In this document: positions 14,216 to 24,650 of the stretch, piece by piece
How the letters are laid out: each line of letters starts with the position of its first letter
How positions within the stretch are numbered: the stretch's first letter is position 1
The notes under the pieces: model-generated
The model's input: only the letters and a program-made list of their open reading frames with translations
Told to the model about the DNA's origin: nothing
Database searches by the model: none
Position numbers and translations under genes: made by a program
NCBI RefSeq assembly: GCF_945859705.1
Contig: NC_079135.1
Coordinates: 108,526,288-108,590,287, forward strand
From: Episyrphus balteatus
Taxonomy: Eukaryota; Arthropoda; Insecta; Diptera; Syrphidae
Length of the DNA stretch: 64,000 bases
Direction: 5' to 3'

Positions 14216-14313
14216 TTCACTCAACCACGTGTGAATTGCAAACATGTTTTTTTGTTTATCTTCAACTTTTTATTATTTTTTTTAAATATTTTATTTCATT
14301 CTTTTAATTCCAG

Positions 14314-14400
14314 GTAACTACCAATCGAAATGACATCAGCCAAAAAAGTTCTCCTGGAACTATTTGATGTTCCCTTTAGTAAGCTGCCACCATCTCCTTA
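14314..14400 (+). other. Exon-like island with a short start-codon ORF
   Basis: A good splice acceptor (TTCTTTTAATTCCAG, ending 14313) is followed by an untranslated stretch and ATGACATCAGCC at 14330. This reads MTSAKKVLLELFDVPFSKLP and stops shortly after at 14399-14401. A possible donor, TTTA|GTAAGC, lies inside the ORF. The start resembles the MPSAEKG start of the corin exon at 34821, but the donor phase does not fit the corin exon at 54188. It may be an alternative exon of a gene I cannot identify, or chance. Confidence 0.2.
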
Positions 14401-14401
14401 A

Positions 14402-16570
14402 ATTCAAAGAAAAAATACACTGTGAATGGAATTATAATGGGCCAAATGAAAAAAAAAAAAATAATAACAAAATTCCTTCGTGCGGAGACTAAAGTGCGGT
14501 TTTGGAATCAAATTTTCCGTTACTAGTAACGAGATGGTGAAAATGCTCTGAATTTAAATTGCTAACTGGCAAAGTGTTAAACATAGAAAAAGGTCTAACT
14601 TTGTCTACACTCTAAACAGTTTTGGAGCTTATATTATTTATTTTTTTCCCACTTTTGTTGCACTAAAAATATGGGTTAAGCATAGTGCTGGCTGAACGTC
14701 ACGTCACTTCGGCGTCATCGTCTTGTAACTGTTTATAGTAGGTATTGAACAGTTTTGCGTGTTTGCTTGCAGGTTTTAATCGCTGATAAGTTGTTGGATT
14801 AATTTTCAAATCCCTCTTAGCTAGATTTCAAATGAAACGAACAAAAAAATTAGAAGTGCCTTAAAAAATTAATATATCAATGCATATTTATAACGATTGT
14901 TATAGCCATTATAAGTAGCCAAAGGGGGAAAGAATTTTTAGAAAGAATAATTGATCAAAGTAGAAAAAAATTGTATTTAGCGTTTTGGCAAAAGAATATA
15001 AAAAGATATTCTCAGTGATTAAGGTCAACGTTAAGGAATAAGCTGTTAAACTATGTTTTTTTTTAAGTAAATTTGCTAACCAAACTCAAGAAAAACAAGG
15101 TATATGTGTTTGAAAGAGTTCTCTAGTTCTATATTCTATTAAAGATCCTCCATTATTGCGTCTATGGTACGTAAAAATAATTAAAAATTTAATTATGTTC
15201 TTAAAGAAGAATCTATCAATAATATGCGAGAAGAAGCAAGACCTATTAATAAACTATATTTTAAAATAAACTTTTGACGAAAAAAATTAAGATAAAATAA
15301 AAAACAACAGTTAAGAGAAGACAGCAATTAAAGAAATGTTGTTTTTGTTTTCTGAAAAAGAATAAAATCGAGTATTTTTAGCAACTATTTTTGTTTAATT
15401 AAAAGTTTTTAATAAAGAAGTGAGAAACTGATACAATATGATACAAGGTCCAAGTGCCAAGAACGATTGTACAATTTTGTACATATCTTTGAGGTAAGGA
15501 ATCTAGATTGTTTCGGTTTGACCATTAACTACTGATATTCAAGTAGAAATACATGAAAATTCGGTGAAAAACTAAGGGGAAACAATTCTTATGATGAAGT
15601 CAGCAGAAAGCCTCATGAAAAAAAAAGAATAGATGTCTTAAAAAACTTCTTAGGTTAGGGGGGTTGAACCCAAAGAGACTTTGTATTTGTTTTTATAGTT
15701 AACCTAAAAAAAAAAACCCTTTAGAATAAACTCCAATATTCCAAAAGGAGCTAAATTTCTTATGAATTGGATAAATCTAAATATATTGACTTGTTACGCT
15801 CTAGCTTAGCTAACAAATTTGTTGCGCATTTTTTATAAGTTAAAATCGTTTGTTAAACGTAATGGTTCTAATGTACTTATTTTGAATTTGTTGATAATAT
15901 TTCGAGGACATAATAAGTATGAAACTAAAGACTGGGCATTCTAATAATACTCGTCCTGCTTAAAAACGTAGCGTAGCTGTTGCTGTATCAGCTGTATCCA
16001 TGTAATAGGGCCCCCGAATTAAAGGAGTCCCCTTGAGATCAGAGCACAAGACGTTTGTTAAAAAATTCACTTAAATCTATAAACCTAAAATAAAACTTGA
16101 TTAATAGAGGAGGGGTATTGGGGGGTCGAAATACCCCAACTCAATTTTAGCATACTTCCAATAATTATCGTATTGAACTGAAACACTGAACTAAAATACT
16201 ATTTTATTACTAAGTTAAGAATTTTATTTACTCGAAATTATCTTTATAAATAAAAAAAGTTATAAATAAAAAAATTATTTGAACGACTATCTCGCTGCAC
16301 CCTACAAAATCATGCCAAAAAAAAACTAGCAAAGGTTGGCTCTGAAAACCCTATCAATCTGATTTTGTCTATCAAAAAAAAAAAGCCTTAAAACATCACA
16401 CCCCGGGGCGGAGTGTACCTACTACTAAACAAAAACAAAAAAGTAAATAAAATTAAATATTTCTGCGGGAGGATCATATTTTGCTATGGGCCACACAACT
16501 CATATTATTCAGTTTGGCTGTGGTCGTCGTCGAGTTAACATCGGAAGTCAGCTCCTGGCATCGGTAGGCG
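14402..16570. other. AT-rich stretch, nothing recognised
   Basis: No gene or transposon boundary could be supported. A short GGGGTAT...ATACCCC inverted pair at about 16114-16136 is the only local structure noticed. Confidence 0.35.
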
Positions 16571-17065
16571 ATGTCTCATGGGACATGTCTCATGAGAAAT
16601 GTCTCATTTGCCTTATGAGACATTTGTCTTATTTGACATTTTTCCCATGAGACATTTGTCTTATGAGCCTTTATCTCATGAGACATTTGTCCCATGAGAC
16701 ATTTGTCTTTTGAGACTTTTGTCCCATGAGACATTTGTCCATTAGACATTTTTCTCATGAGACATTTGTCTTATGAGACATTTGTCCTATGAGACTTTTG
16801 CCCAATGAGATATTTGTCGTATGAGACTTTTTCCCCATGAGACACTTGTTCCATGAGACATTTGTCTTATGAGACATTTTTCTCATGAGACATTTGTCTT
16901 ATGAGACATTTGTCTTATGAGACATTTGTCTTATGAGACTTTTGCCCCATGAGACATTTGTCTCATGAGACATCTCCCATGAGGCATGTCTCATGAGTTA
17001 TGAGTTATGTCTCATGATACATGTCTCAGGAAAAGTGTCTCATCGGACATATCTCATGGGTAATA
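16571..17065. repeat. 16-bp minisatellite, TATGAGACATTTGTCT unit
   Basis: Nearly 500 bp of 16-bp units TATGAGACATTTGTCT with variants at the first base and at the TCTT/TCCC junction. The centre (16850-16980) is the most regular and both edges fade into shorter ATGTCTCATG blocks. The unit contains a short self-complementary part, CATGAGACAT/ATGTCTCATG, so transcripts or single strands could fold repeatedly. Confidence 0.9.
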
Positions 17066-17999
17066 AAATAGGGATCAACAAAACAAAAGTAGTTTCGACA
17101 AGGAACTAGATGTTTGAAAAATGTGCTTAAAATCAAAAATCCACAAAATTATTCCATAAAAGAACTTGCTTAATTATTACGTCCCTTACTTTGGTATATC
17201 CTTTGTGGCGGAATCAAAGAAAAACTAAGATATTGTAGCTAGTTAAAACCTAATTTCTTATCAAAAAATCAATTTTTTAGATCCAACAAGTAGTTTCATT
17301 TAAAAATACACTTCCGCTTTGCTCGGCCAGTGGAAAATTTTTAAAAGTACCTGCCAAAACCCCAATTTTGTAGCTCAACTCTTTTTGCAATATTTAAGGT
17401 TTTATAAAAAGAAGTTAGCTTAAAAAATAGATTTTAAAATAAAATTAAATTTAACCAAATCCTTCACTTTCGTTTCAAAGACAACACCTTAACATACAAC
17501 TTTTCTTAAAAGCCTCTCCTCCATTAATTTCTACAAAATAAAAACTATCGTCACTTCTAAGACTCAAAATAAATAGTAAATAGGAAAAATTAAAAGGAAA
17601 ACATTTCTATCAATAAATTTTATTTGCGATAAGAAAACTTTCCACTATCAATATACTAAGAGAGTATAACAGATGTGCCATAGCCTTTCAGAAGTCAAAC
17701 CATCCCACGATATCAAATCAACAACAGTCTTCTCGTTGCTATACAAAGCATACAAAAGATGTCACCATCATCGCACGATTTAGCTAAACAAACATATGGC
17801 TTTGGCTTTGAGAGATGCTCCATCCTGGCGTTGTTTAATAAATTGATTTTCCATGCTGTGCAGCATGATGGTACAATAAAAGCACTAAGAAAGCCTTATA
17901 GCTTTACCCAAGGCATTGGCGAAAAAAGTGAAATCTTGCAATTTTCCAAAATAAAAAAGTAACAAGAAGGCCTAAGCAAATAGCCAAAAACACAAAACA
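17066..17999. other. AT-rich stretch, nothing recognised
   Basis: No feature could be supported. The 67-codon frame at 17759-17962 has no recognisable similarity. Confidence 0.3.
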
Positions 18000-18310
18000 T
18001 CATTACCCACTTCTGACGGTCGTTCGGTAGTTGATTGAGCACCATGAACTTCAAGAAACTTATTACCGAAAGTCAGGTCGTTTCTTTCAACTCTGTTGTG
18101 TCGGTCGGTGTTGTACGTTCAGCAAAGAAGCTAGCAATGTCAAGCGCATCATCAGCAAATAAATTCACCTTTAAGGTTGCTACCGCATTTGTGCGAATTG
18201 AACACAACTTCACTTTCCACCGGCGGCGCGGCGGTGCAGCTTAAAAAAGATTTGAAAACAAAAATAAACAAAAACCGTCATCGTTGTCAGTGAAAGCGAA
18301 TTTAACGACC
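18000..18310 (+). other. Possible untranslated first exon of an unidentified gene
   Basis: This island is clearly less AT-rich than its surroundings and carries motifs typical of fly 5' leaders, such as ACGGTCGTTCGGTAGTTGAT and GTCAGTGAAAGCGAATTTAA. A 69-codon ORF at 18035-18244 ends in RRRGGAA and looks like chance. It lies upstream of and on the same strand as the corin coding exons, so it could be a remote leader exon of that gene. No TATA box or donor was proved. Confidence 0.25.
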
Positions 18311-19378
18311 AACACGACACGACACTCGTTTTGATTCATTTTTGTTTTTTTTGTATTTATTTCTTTTTGCCTGTGTGAACTACAAGTTTTTTTTTTTTTG
18401 ATGCAATTCAACATTGCAACTTACTTTCCATGGATTTATAAAACCAGCCAGCCTCTCAGCTTGCCATCGCCGCTAATGTCAAGGTCTTCATTGCAATCGG
18501 AGGGAGTTTGGCGGAGGGAAATGTGCTTTGCTGTGCATCCATTGAGCTGAGACAAAATGGAAAGTGGGTAAATTGCTCCCACAGCTTCGGAGCAAAAGCA
18601 AAAGCAATTTATCTATCTATCAGATACATTTGCATAGATTCGATTCCCGCCGAAAGTTGTATATATTAATAGAAGTTGGTTGGGATCTCTCTTGAGAGAT
18701 GAATGAGTTGAACCAGTTTTCTTAAACTATATTAGACTTTTAGATGAAGATGACTAGAAAATGAATTCACTTTTTTTTTTGTATCTGTGTTGTTTTTTTG
18801 TTTTACTCCATAAACGAACAAGATATCTGACGACAACGACACGCACATTTTTGTATATCTCCTCTGAGTGCTCTGAGATTCTGGGTTAAGTAATGAAGTG
18901 AAATGAAATGCATGATGCTTTAATTCGAGTAGGCAGAGGCAGATTCAACTATATATTTGAATTGAATCAAGTTGAAATACCTGTTCGATTGAAGGTGAAA
19001 TTATTATAGTTTCGTTTTTTTTTTTTTAATAAAACTTGCTTCGGGGTAATTCATTGATGCACTTGCATGGAGTACATATTTCTTTAATTTATTTTATTTC
19101 ATACAAAGAAAACATGTATTTTTAGTACCTTTAAGGCATAAATGGCTGGGAATTTATTTTTATCTCTCTTTCATTTATCGTGTAAGTGCATTGCAAAACT
19201 TATTTCTTAATTTATTAAAATCGTAGGAGGTTAGGCTGTGCATCTGCATTCTTCAATCCATGTTATGTAGTTTTGTGATAGCATTTTTGAGACTTTGTCG
19301 TACTATACTGAATGTTTTCTATATTTAAATACAAAGTTGAAAAGTATTTGATCGGAAAATCTGCAAAAACCTTACCTT
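18311..19378. other. Mixed-composition stretch, no gene supported
   Basis: A GC-richer piece at 18450-18660 might contain a splice donor (GAAAGTGG|GTAAAT near 18565) belonging to the putative leader exon. Nothing else was recognised. Confidence 0.3.
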
Positions 19379-19876
19379 TATACATATCGCTGGCTGAGAA
19401 TTATAGGGTGTTGTATGTCAACTCACCTTAGTTTTGAGAAAATCGATCTCAAAGTTTTTTAAGGCTGGTTTTTGGATAAAATAGTTACAAAGCAGTAAAG
19501 TATTGATGCAAACTTATAAAGGACCCTAAAAAAATCATAAAAAAATGAAAAAAACATTTATTTCATCACAAAAAAGGATTCTATGAGCATTTTTGAAAAA
19601 TGACATAGAACCTTTTTATGAAAAAGTTTGTAAAAAAATTTTAAAAAGGTTCTATGTTCAACATAGAACCTTATAGTTATAAAGAGCTTACATGTAATAA
19701 ATGGATTTTATATGAAAAAAGTGACTTCATCGTGAAATAGGCTTTGATTTAATTTAATTTAATTCAAGTCTTGCAAAAAACAGTCAAGTTCTATTTTAAA
19801 TAACAGAAAAAAAAATACCACAAATCACGTTGTTGCATTTATAGAAAACAACAATTCCTGCTTTTGTTGAATCAGG

Positions 19877-20390
19877 TACACAGAAAAAAGACATGCTAAA
19901 AACAATTAGAATTTGTATTAAATCAATCGGATTTTTGCATGGTTTTTTTGCCAAAAAGACAGTCGTCTTAAAACAATCATCTACAGTACAAAATGTATGC
20001 CAAACAAAATTTAAAGTTTGTTTAATATTTTAATTTTAATAATAATGCAATTAAAATTAATGAATAATCATTTCAATCTTAGCAGGTATCTACACTTAAA
20101 TTTTCTTAAGAAGAAAATTCTTGTTAAAATGAAGTTCACTTTGATTTCAAAAAAAGTTTAAACAAATTTTACTTATTTTTATTTGAAATCTTATTAATTT
20201 AAAAGGATTGGATTTTAGAGTTAAAAAAAAAGTTTTATTCGATGAAACTATTAATAGAAATAAACTAATATACCTAATTGTAAAGATGATAACGAAGAGT
20301 TTACTTCGGTTAGTAGAGTAAAATCTTGACCTTTGAAAAAAAAAACTCAATTTTTTTTCAATTTTTTTCCAACTAAATACAACTAAAAAT
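19877..20390 (+). repeat. Interspersed repeat with TACAC(G/A)GAGAAAAAA end, copy 2
   Basis: The start TACACAGAAAAAAGACATGC and internal blocks match the copy at 553. It sits inside the larger inverted-repeat element and directly left of the tandem mariner-type MITEs. The right boundary is uncertain. Confidence 0.45.
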
Positions 20391-20392
20391 TA

Positions 20393-21068
20393 TAGGTCGT
20401 TTCAAATCAAAAGTCCCATGGAAAATTGAGCAAAAATAAAAAAAACTCATTCGCTTACTGGAAGGAAGCAATTATGAGGCAGCTGAACTTTTTCTAAAAT
20501 TACGATAAAATAATGAAGAAAAGTTCTTGATATCCATCCCTATTTTAATTAATTTATCCGTCTGTGAGATTCACTGTGTTAGCCTCAGAAAGCGGAGGCA
20601 GGTCTCCCGGGCTTGCATCACTCCATATCCGCGGACAATACAAAAAAACATACAATTATTTAATTATTTATCATTTGAAAGCAGTTGGGATAACTTTGCC
20701 GAAGATATTGTTATAGAACTAGGTGAAGATGGACCAGAAATGTCCAGTTTATATGATAGCAATTCATAACTTGAAATTCTATTCACATCTTTTCATTTGT
20801 ATAATTGGGCAGTAAATATCTTATTTTTATTTTTCAATTATTTTGGAGTCGTCACCATAGAAATCATTAATAAACAAATTCAGATTTTTCGTTTGCTTAT
20901 TTTTTTCTCTAGCATTTCTTTCATTCAAACAAGCATGATTTGTTGTTATTTTTGAGTCGATTTGTCGCAATGAGCCAATAAAATTGAGTTTTTTGTTTAT
21001 TTGTTCTCAATTTTATTGGAAGGGAGAAAATAAACTCTGAGTCAGGACTTTTGATTTGAAACGACCTA
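20393..21068. mobile_element. Mariner-type MITE, tandem copy 1 (676 bp)
   Basis: The ends TAGGTCGTTTCAAATCAAAA(GTCC) and the exact reverse complement are bounded by TA on both sides. TA duplication points to the Tc1/mariner group. An inner inverted pair, CCAATAAAATTGAG and CTCAATTTTATTGG, lies near the right end. A 79-codon frame at 20527-20769 (GEDGPEMSSLYD near its end) is present but I do not recognise it. Confidence 0.75.
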
Positions 21069-21074
21069 TAGTTA

Positions 21075-21737
21075 TAGGTCGTTTCAAATCAAAAGTCCCA
21101 TGGAAAATTGAGCAAAAATAAAAAGAACTCATTCGCTTACTGGAAGGAAGCATTTATGAGGCAGCTGAACTTTTTCTAAAGTTACTATAAAATAATGAAG
21201 AACAGTTTTAATTTTATTAATTGATCCGTCTGTGAGATTCACTGGGTTAGTTTCAGAATGCGGAGGCAAGTCTCCCGGGCTTGCATCACTCCATATTCAC
21301 GGGCAATACAAAAAAAACATACAATTATTTAATTATTTATCATTTGAAGGCAGTTTGGATAACTTTGCCGAAGATATTTTTATAAGACTAGGTGAAGATG
21401 GACCAGAAATGTCCAGTTTATATGATAGATATCCATAACTTAAAATTCTATTCACATCTTTTCATTTGTATAATTGGGCAGTAAATATCTTATTTTTATT
21501 TTTCAATTATTTTGGAGTCGTCACCATAGAAATCATTAATAAACAAATTCATATTTTTCGTTTGTTTATTTTTTTCTCTAGCATTTCTTTCATTCAAACA
21601 AGCATGATTTGTTGTTATTTTTGAGTTGATTTGTCGCAATGAGCCAATAAAATTGAGTTTTTTGTTTATTTGTTCTCAATTTTATTGGAAATGAGAAAAT
21701 AAACTCTGAGTCAGGACTTTTGATTTGAAACGACCTA
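21075..21737. mobile_element. Mariner-type MITE, tandem copy 2 (663 bp)
   Basis: It is highly similar to the copy immediately upstream and separated from it by only six bases (TAGTTA). The ends are identical to copy 1 and TA flanks both sides. The interior frame ending GEDGPEMSSLYD is shared but broken upstream by small differences. Insertion of one copy beside the other, or a local duplication, explains the tandem arrangement. Confidence 0.75.
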
Positions 21738-22167
21738 TAATTTTTTGTTTAATATTTTTTTTTTGGTACTAAGGTGAAATCTGAATCTCGTTTGCAGTTG
21801 CCTTATCCTAGTATATCTTGCCATCGGCTTAAGGTCTGTCCGAAGGTACTTTTTAGGTACTTTTTGAGTTTTGACTTCTTTTGTTTTAAGTTAAGGAATC
21901 TAAGTGTTTCTTTAACTTTTGGTTTATTAATATACGAACTATGAAATTCACAACCTCGATTATGAAAAAAAAGGTTTCAAAAAATCACTTTTAATTCTTG
22001 GCACACAAAAAACATTACTCTAATTTAATTATGATGTAAGAATATCTAGGTTAGGTAATCCGAATGAATTATTGCAAAAGTTAAGGTTAAATAGTAAATA
22101 TTTTGGTTTAAAGAGTACAGAACGAGATACATAAATTCTTTGCTGATTAGCAAATGCCCTGGAGTGA

Positions 22168-22245
22168 AATCCGCTAACTTGATAGTTGATAGTCAAAAAC
22201 GACAAATTATGGAGCATAATCGTCGTTTTTGACTATCAAGTTAGC
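22168..22245. repeat. Short strong hairpin
   Basis: Arms CTAACTTGATAG...TAGTCAAAAACGAC and GTCGTTTTTGACTATCAAG plus TTAG are separated by about 17 bases. The left arm carries a six-base insertion. It may be the remains of a small foldback element. Confidence 0.55.
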
Positions 22246-22980
22246 CGACTCCACCCCTGTTGTTCAATACCAGCGAAACATCAAAAGATCTTTTATTTTT
22301 ACTTTTGTTAAAAAAAGATCATTTCCATAAGATTTCATTTTGAAAAATTTGCGTAAAAAAGTTCTATGTAACTTAAATCAATGTATTTTTTTGTTTGAAA
22401 AAAATCAGCAAAAGGGTTCTATGTTGCAATTTGAATAACATAGAACCTTATTATATTAATACTTTTATGTGAAATCATGAAAGTTGTATGTCTTTTTTAC
22501 CTGTACCGTCGCCAATAATTTTTTTCTAATTTTTTTTTAAATTTTATCTTAAAGCCGTTGAAATTACGAAAATTTTGGTGTATAAAACTCATTTTTTGTA
22601 TTTTGTATGAAATACACCCTTATAATTCTCAGCCAGCGATATGTATATCAATTTTTTATATATTCTGTCACGTACAGAAAAATTGCGTTACATATTTGAA
22701 TGTATGAAGGAAGATATCATTTCAGTAGAGTATTCTGATAAAGTATTAGCTAAGTATTTATATATTAGCATCAAAATTACTAAAGCCTTTCTAGTTATTT
22801 TTTTTAAATATTTTATTTTAAGACTAAACACTATAATTTATTACAAAATCAATACTTCCGTGCAATCCAATTGCTGTTAACTTTGGAGATCTTTTAAATT
22901 TTATATAGTGAGGCAGCTTAGCATTAAAAAAGAGTTCAATCGTGCACTTTGTGATAAAAGCATGAAATTAACATCGTTGG

Positions 22981-23201
22981 TACACTGAGGAAAAAGCCAC
23001 CATAAAACAACATAAAATCAATGAAAACCACATTGATTTAACTATTTAGTAATGATTTTGCGTTGAAGATGAACATTTAAAAATCAACGTGGAAATAAGG
23101 TTAATTTTTGATGGTTTTGTATCTTAAATTCACATAAATCAAAGTAGTTCATCTTTGAAATAAAGACGTTTCAACTTCAATTTATTTTTTAACTCAGTGT
23201 A
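22981..23201. mobile_element. TACACTGAGG MITE, short form without the tRNA-like core (221 bp)
   Basis: It begins TACACTGAGGAAAAAGCC and ends AACTCAGTGTA. The left half (AATGATTTTGCGTTGAAGAT...) matches the long copies at 35439 and 36177, but the tRNA-like core is missing. The flanking sequence also occurs without the insertion at 23850-23950, which gives an approximate empty site and supports a TA target. Confidence 0.7.
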
Positions 23202-23849
23202 TAGTACTCAATATAAGAGTTATTTTGAGATATTGGGCCACCTTGTATTCCATCCGGAAGGGTAGATACAAGACTATTTCTGATGTGTTGCACTCGATTT
23301 GTTGCATATCATAGTAAAGGCAATGAAACATTTGTATTAATATGATACATGATTTGGAGGTATTTTCTAACGCCCGATTGAATAAAATCAATACCAACAT
23401 GTCTCGACCATCATGTAAAAAGTTATTGGACTCTTTATGAATTGTCATTTACTCAAAGACCAAGAGTCAGAATATGGCCAAGTACTCCTTGAAAAAAAGT
23501 GGTAGGTTGATAAAATTTCGTGTGGACGTTTCATATACCATAGAAAAAAAAATAATAAAATATGTCCATCAAAAAATTTCAGGTGAAAGGGTGTTTTTTT
23601 TTTTAGCGAGAAAGAACACTTTTGAAATGGTACCATTGCAGCACATGGAAAATTTTTGCATTTTTTAGAACCGCATATATATTTAATACATCGTATGAGA
23701 ATCAAAAATAATCAAAAAATGAATTATATTTACCATGGAATATTCAATTTTCGTGCAAAATTTAAATTGCTTGCTTTATTTCCAAATTTTCATAAAAATT
23801 AATATTTTGAAGGAGTGAGGTGCAAAAATAAAAGTATGAAAAATAATTG

Positions 23850-23950
23850 TGCAGTTTGTGATAAAAGGATCAAATTAATAGGATTGTTAGTACAATATGT
23901 AACTCTCATTTTAAGATATTGGGCCACTTAATATTTCACCTATGAGGATG
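23850..23950 (+). repeat. Paralogous empty site for the short MITE
   Basis: The stretch TTTGTGATAAAAGGATCAAA...GTTAGTACAATATG...TTAAGATATTGGGCCACTT matches the sequence flanking the MITE at 22945-22980 and 23202-23245. The two are diverged copies of one ancestral segment, and only the left one received the MITE. Confidence 0.6.
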
Positions 23951-24469
23951 TACATGAGCCATCTAATAATCACAAATTTCACAAAACTTCATTTAAATTG
24001 CTTTTTGTGCATCGTTATAAACATCGTCATTATATACTTTTACCATAAGTGTCGTGCATTTAATTTTTTTTAAACTGTAAAAATTTTTGTAAAAAATCGT
24101 TTCTTCAAATTTAAACGGTCACTGTGGCGTATGCGTAACTTTTTTTTTTAGCAAACAAATGTTTGTTGTTCAAGATTTATTTCTTTTTGTAAACTTTTTG
24201 CACCGTTTTTAACTACATATTGGCAGGATCAAAATAAATTTTAAATACAAAGAGCTGGCTTTTGTGGAATTTTCAGGGTAAGTGCACATTAAGTACCAGA
24301 TAGTTATGAAAAGGAAACAGAATAGTGTTTTTTAGTTTGATCTCATTGTATGGCAATTTAAGTAATATTTATCAATAAAGATTTTTTACTAAGTGGCACT
24401 CTAAAGAAATGAAATACATTTTAGAAAAATCGAATTTTATGGTTTTTTTTTTAATTTTTTCTTGCAAAA

Positions 24470-24650
24470 ATTAGTTTAGAGGTAATAATCAAAACAAACA
24501 TTACGATAGTAAAGAAGTTATAAAAAGAGATTTTCATCATGATGTCTGCAGTGCATCGGATAAATTGGATTTCAATTTGGTTTTAAAGTTTGATTTTTGC
24601 GCAATGAAAAAACGCAGTTCGTTTTTATTTCCGGAACTATTTGTTTAACC
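24470..24650 (+). repeat. Decayed 5' fragment of the GTCT Helitron-like family
   Basis: GAGGTAATAATCAAAACAAA then CATTACGATAGTAAAGAAG corresponds to the block upstream of the microsatellite in copy A (1812-1855). No simple repeat or 3' hairpin remains. Confidence 0.4.

Larger units (their letters stand above)
19379..22650. mobile_element. Composite inverted-repeat element, ~3.3 kb, with nested insertions
   Basis: The left end, TATACATATCGCTGGCTGAG then AATTATAGGGTG, is matched in reverse complement at 22615-22648. Both ends also carry subterminal GGTTCTATGTT...AACATAGAACC palindromes (about 19605-19680 and 22415-22450). The interior is interrupted by a TACACAGAAAAAA repeat and two tandem mariner-type MITEs, so the original element was much shorter. 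No transposase was seen. The superfamily is uncertain. Confidence 0.55.

Noticed and set aside
16571..17065. Possible CRISPR-like array
   Set aside because: The repeats are head-to-tail 16-bp units without unique spacers, and the genome is eukaryotic.
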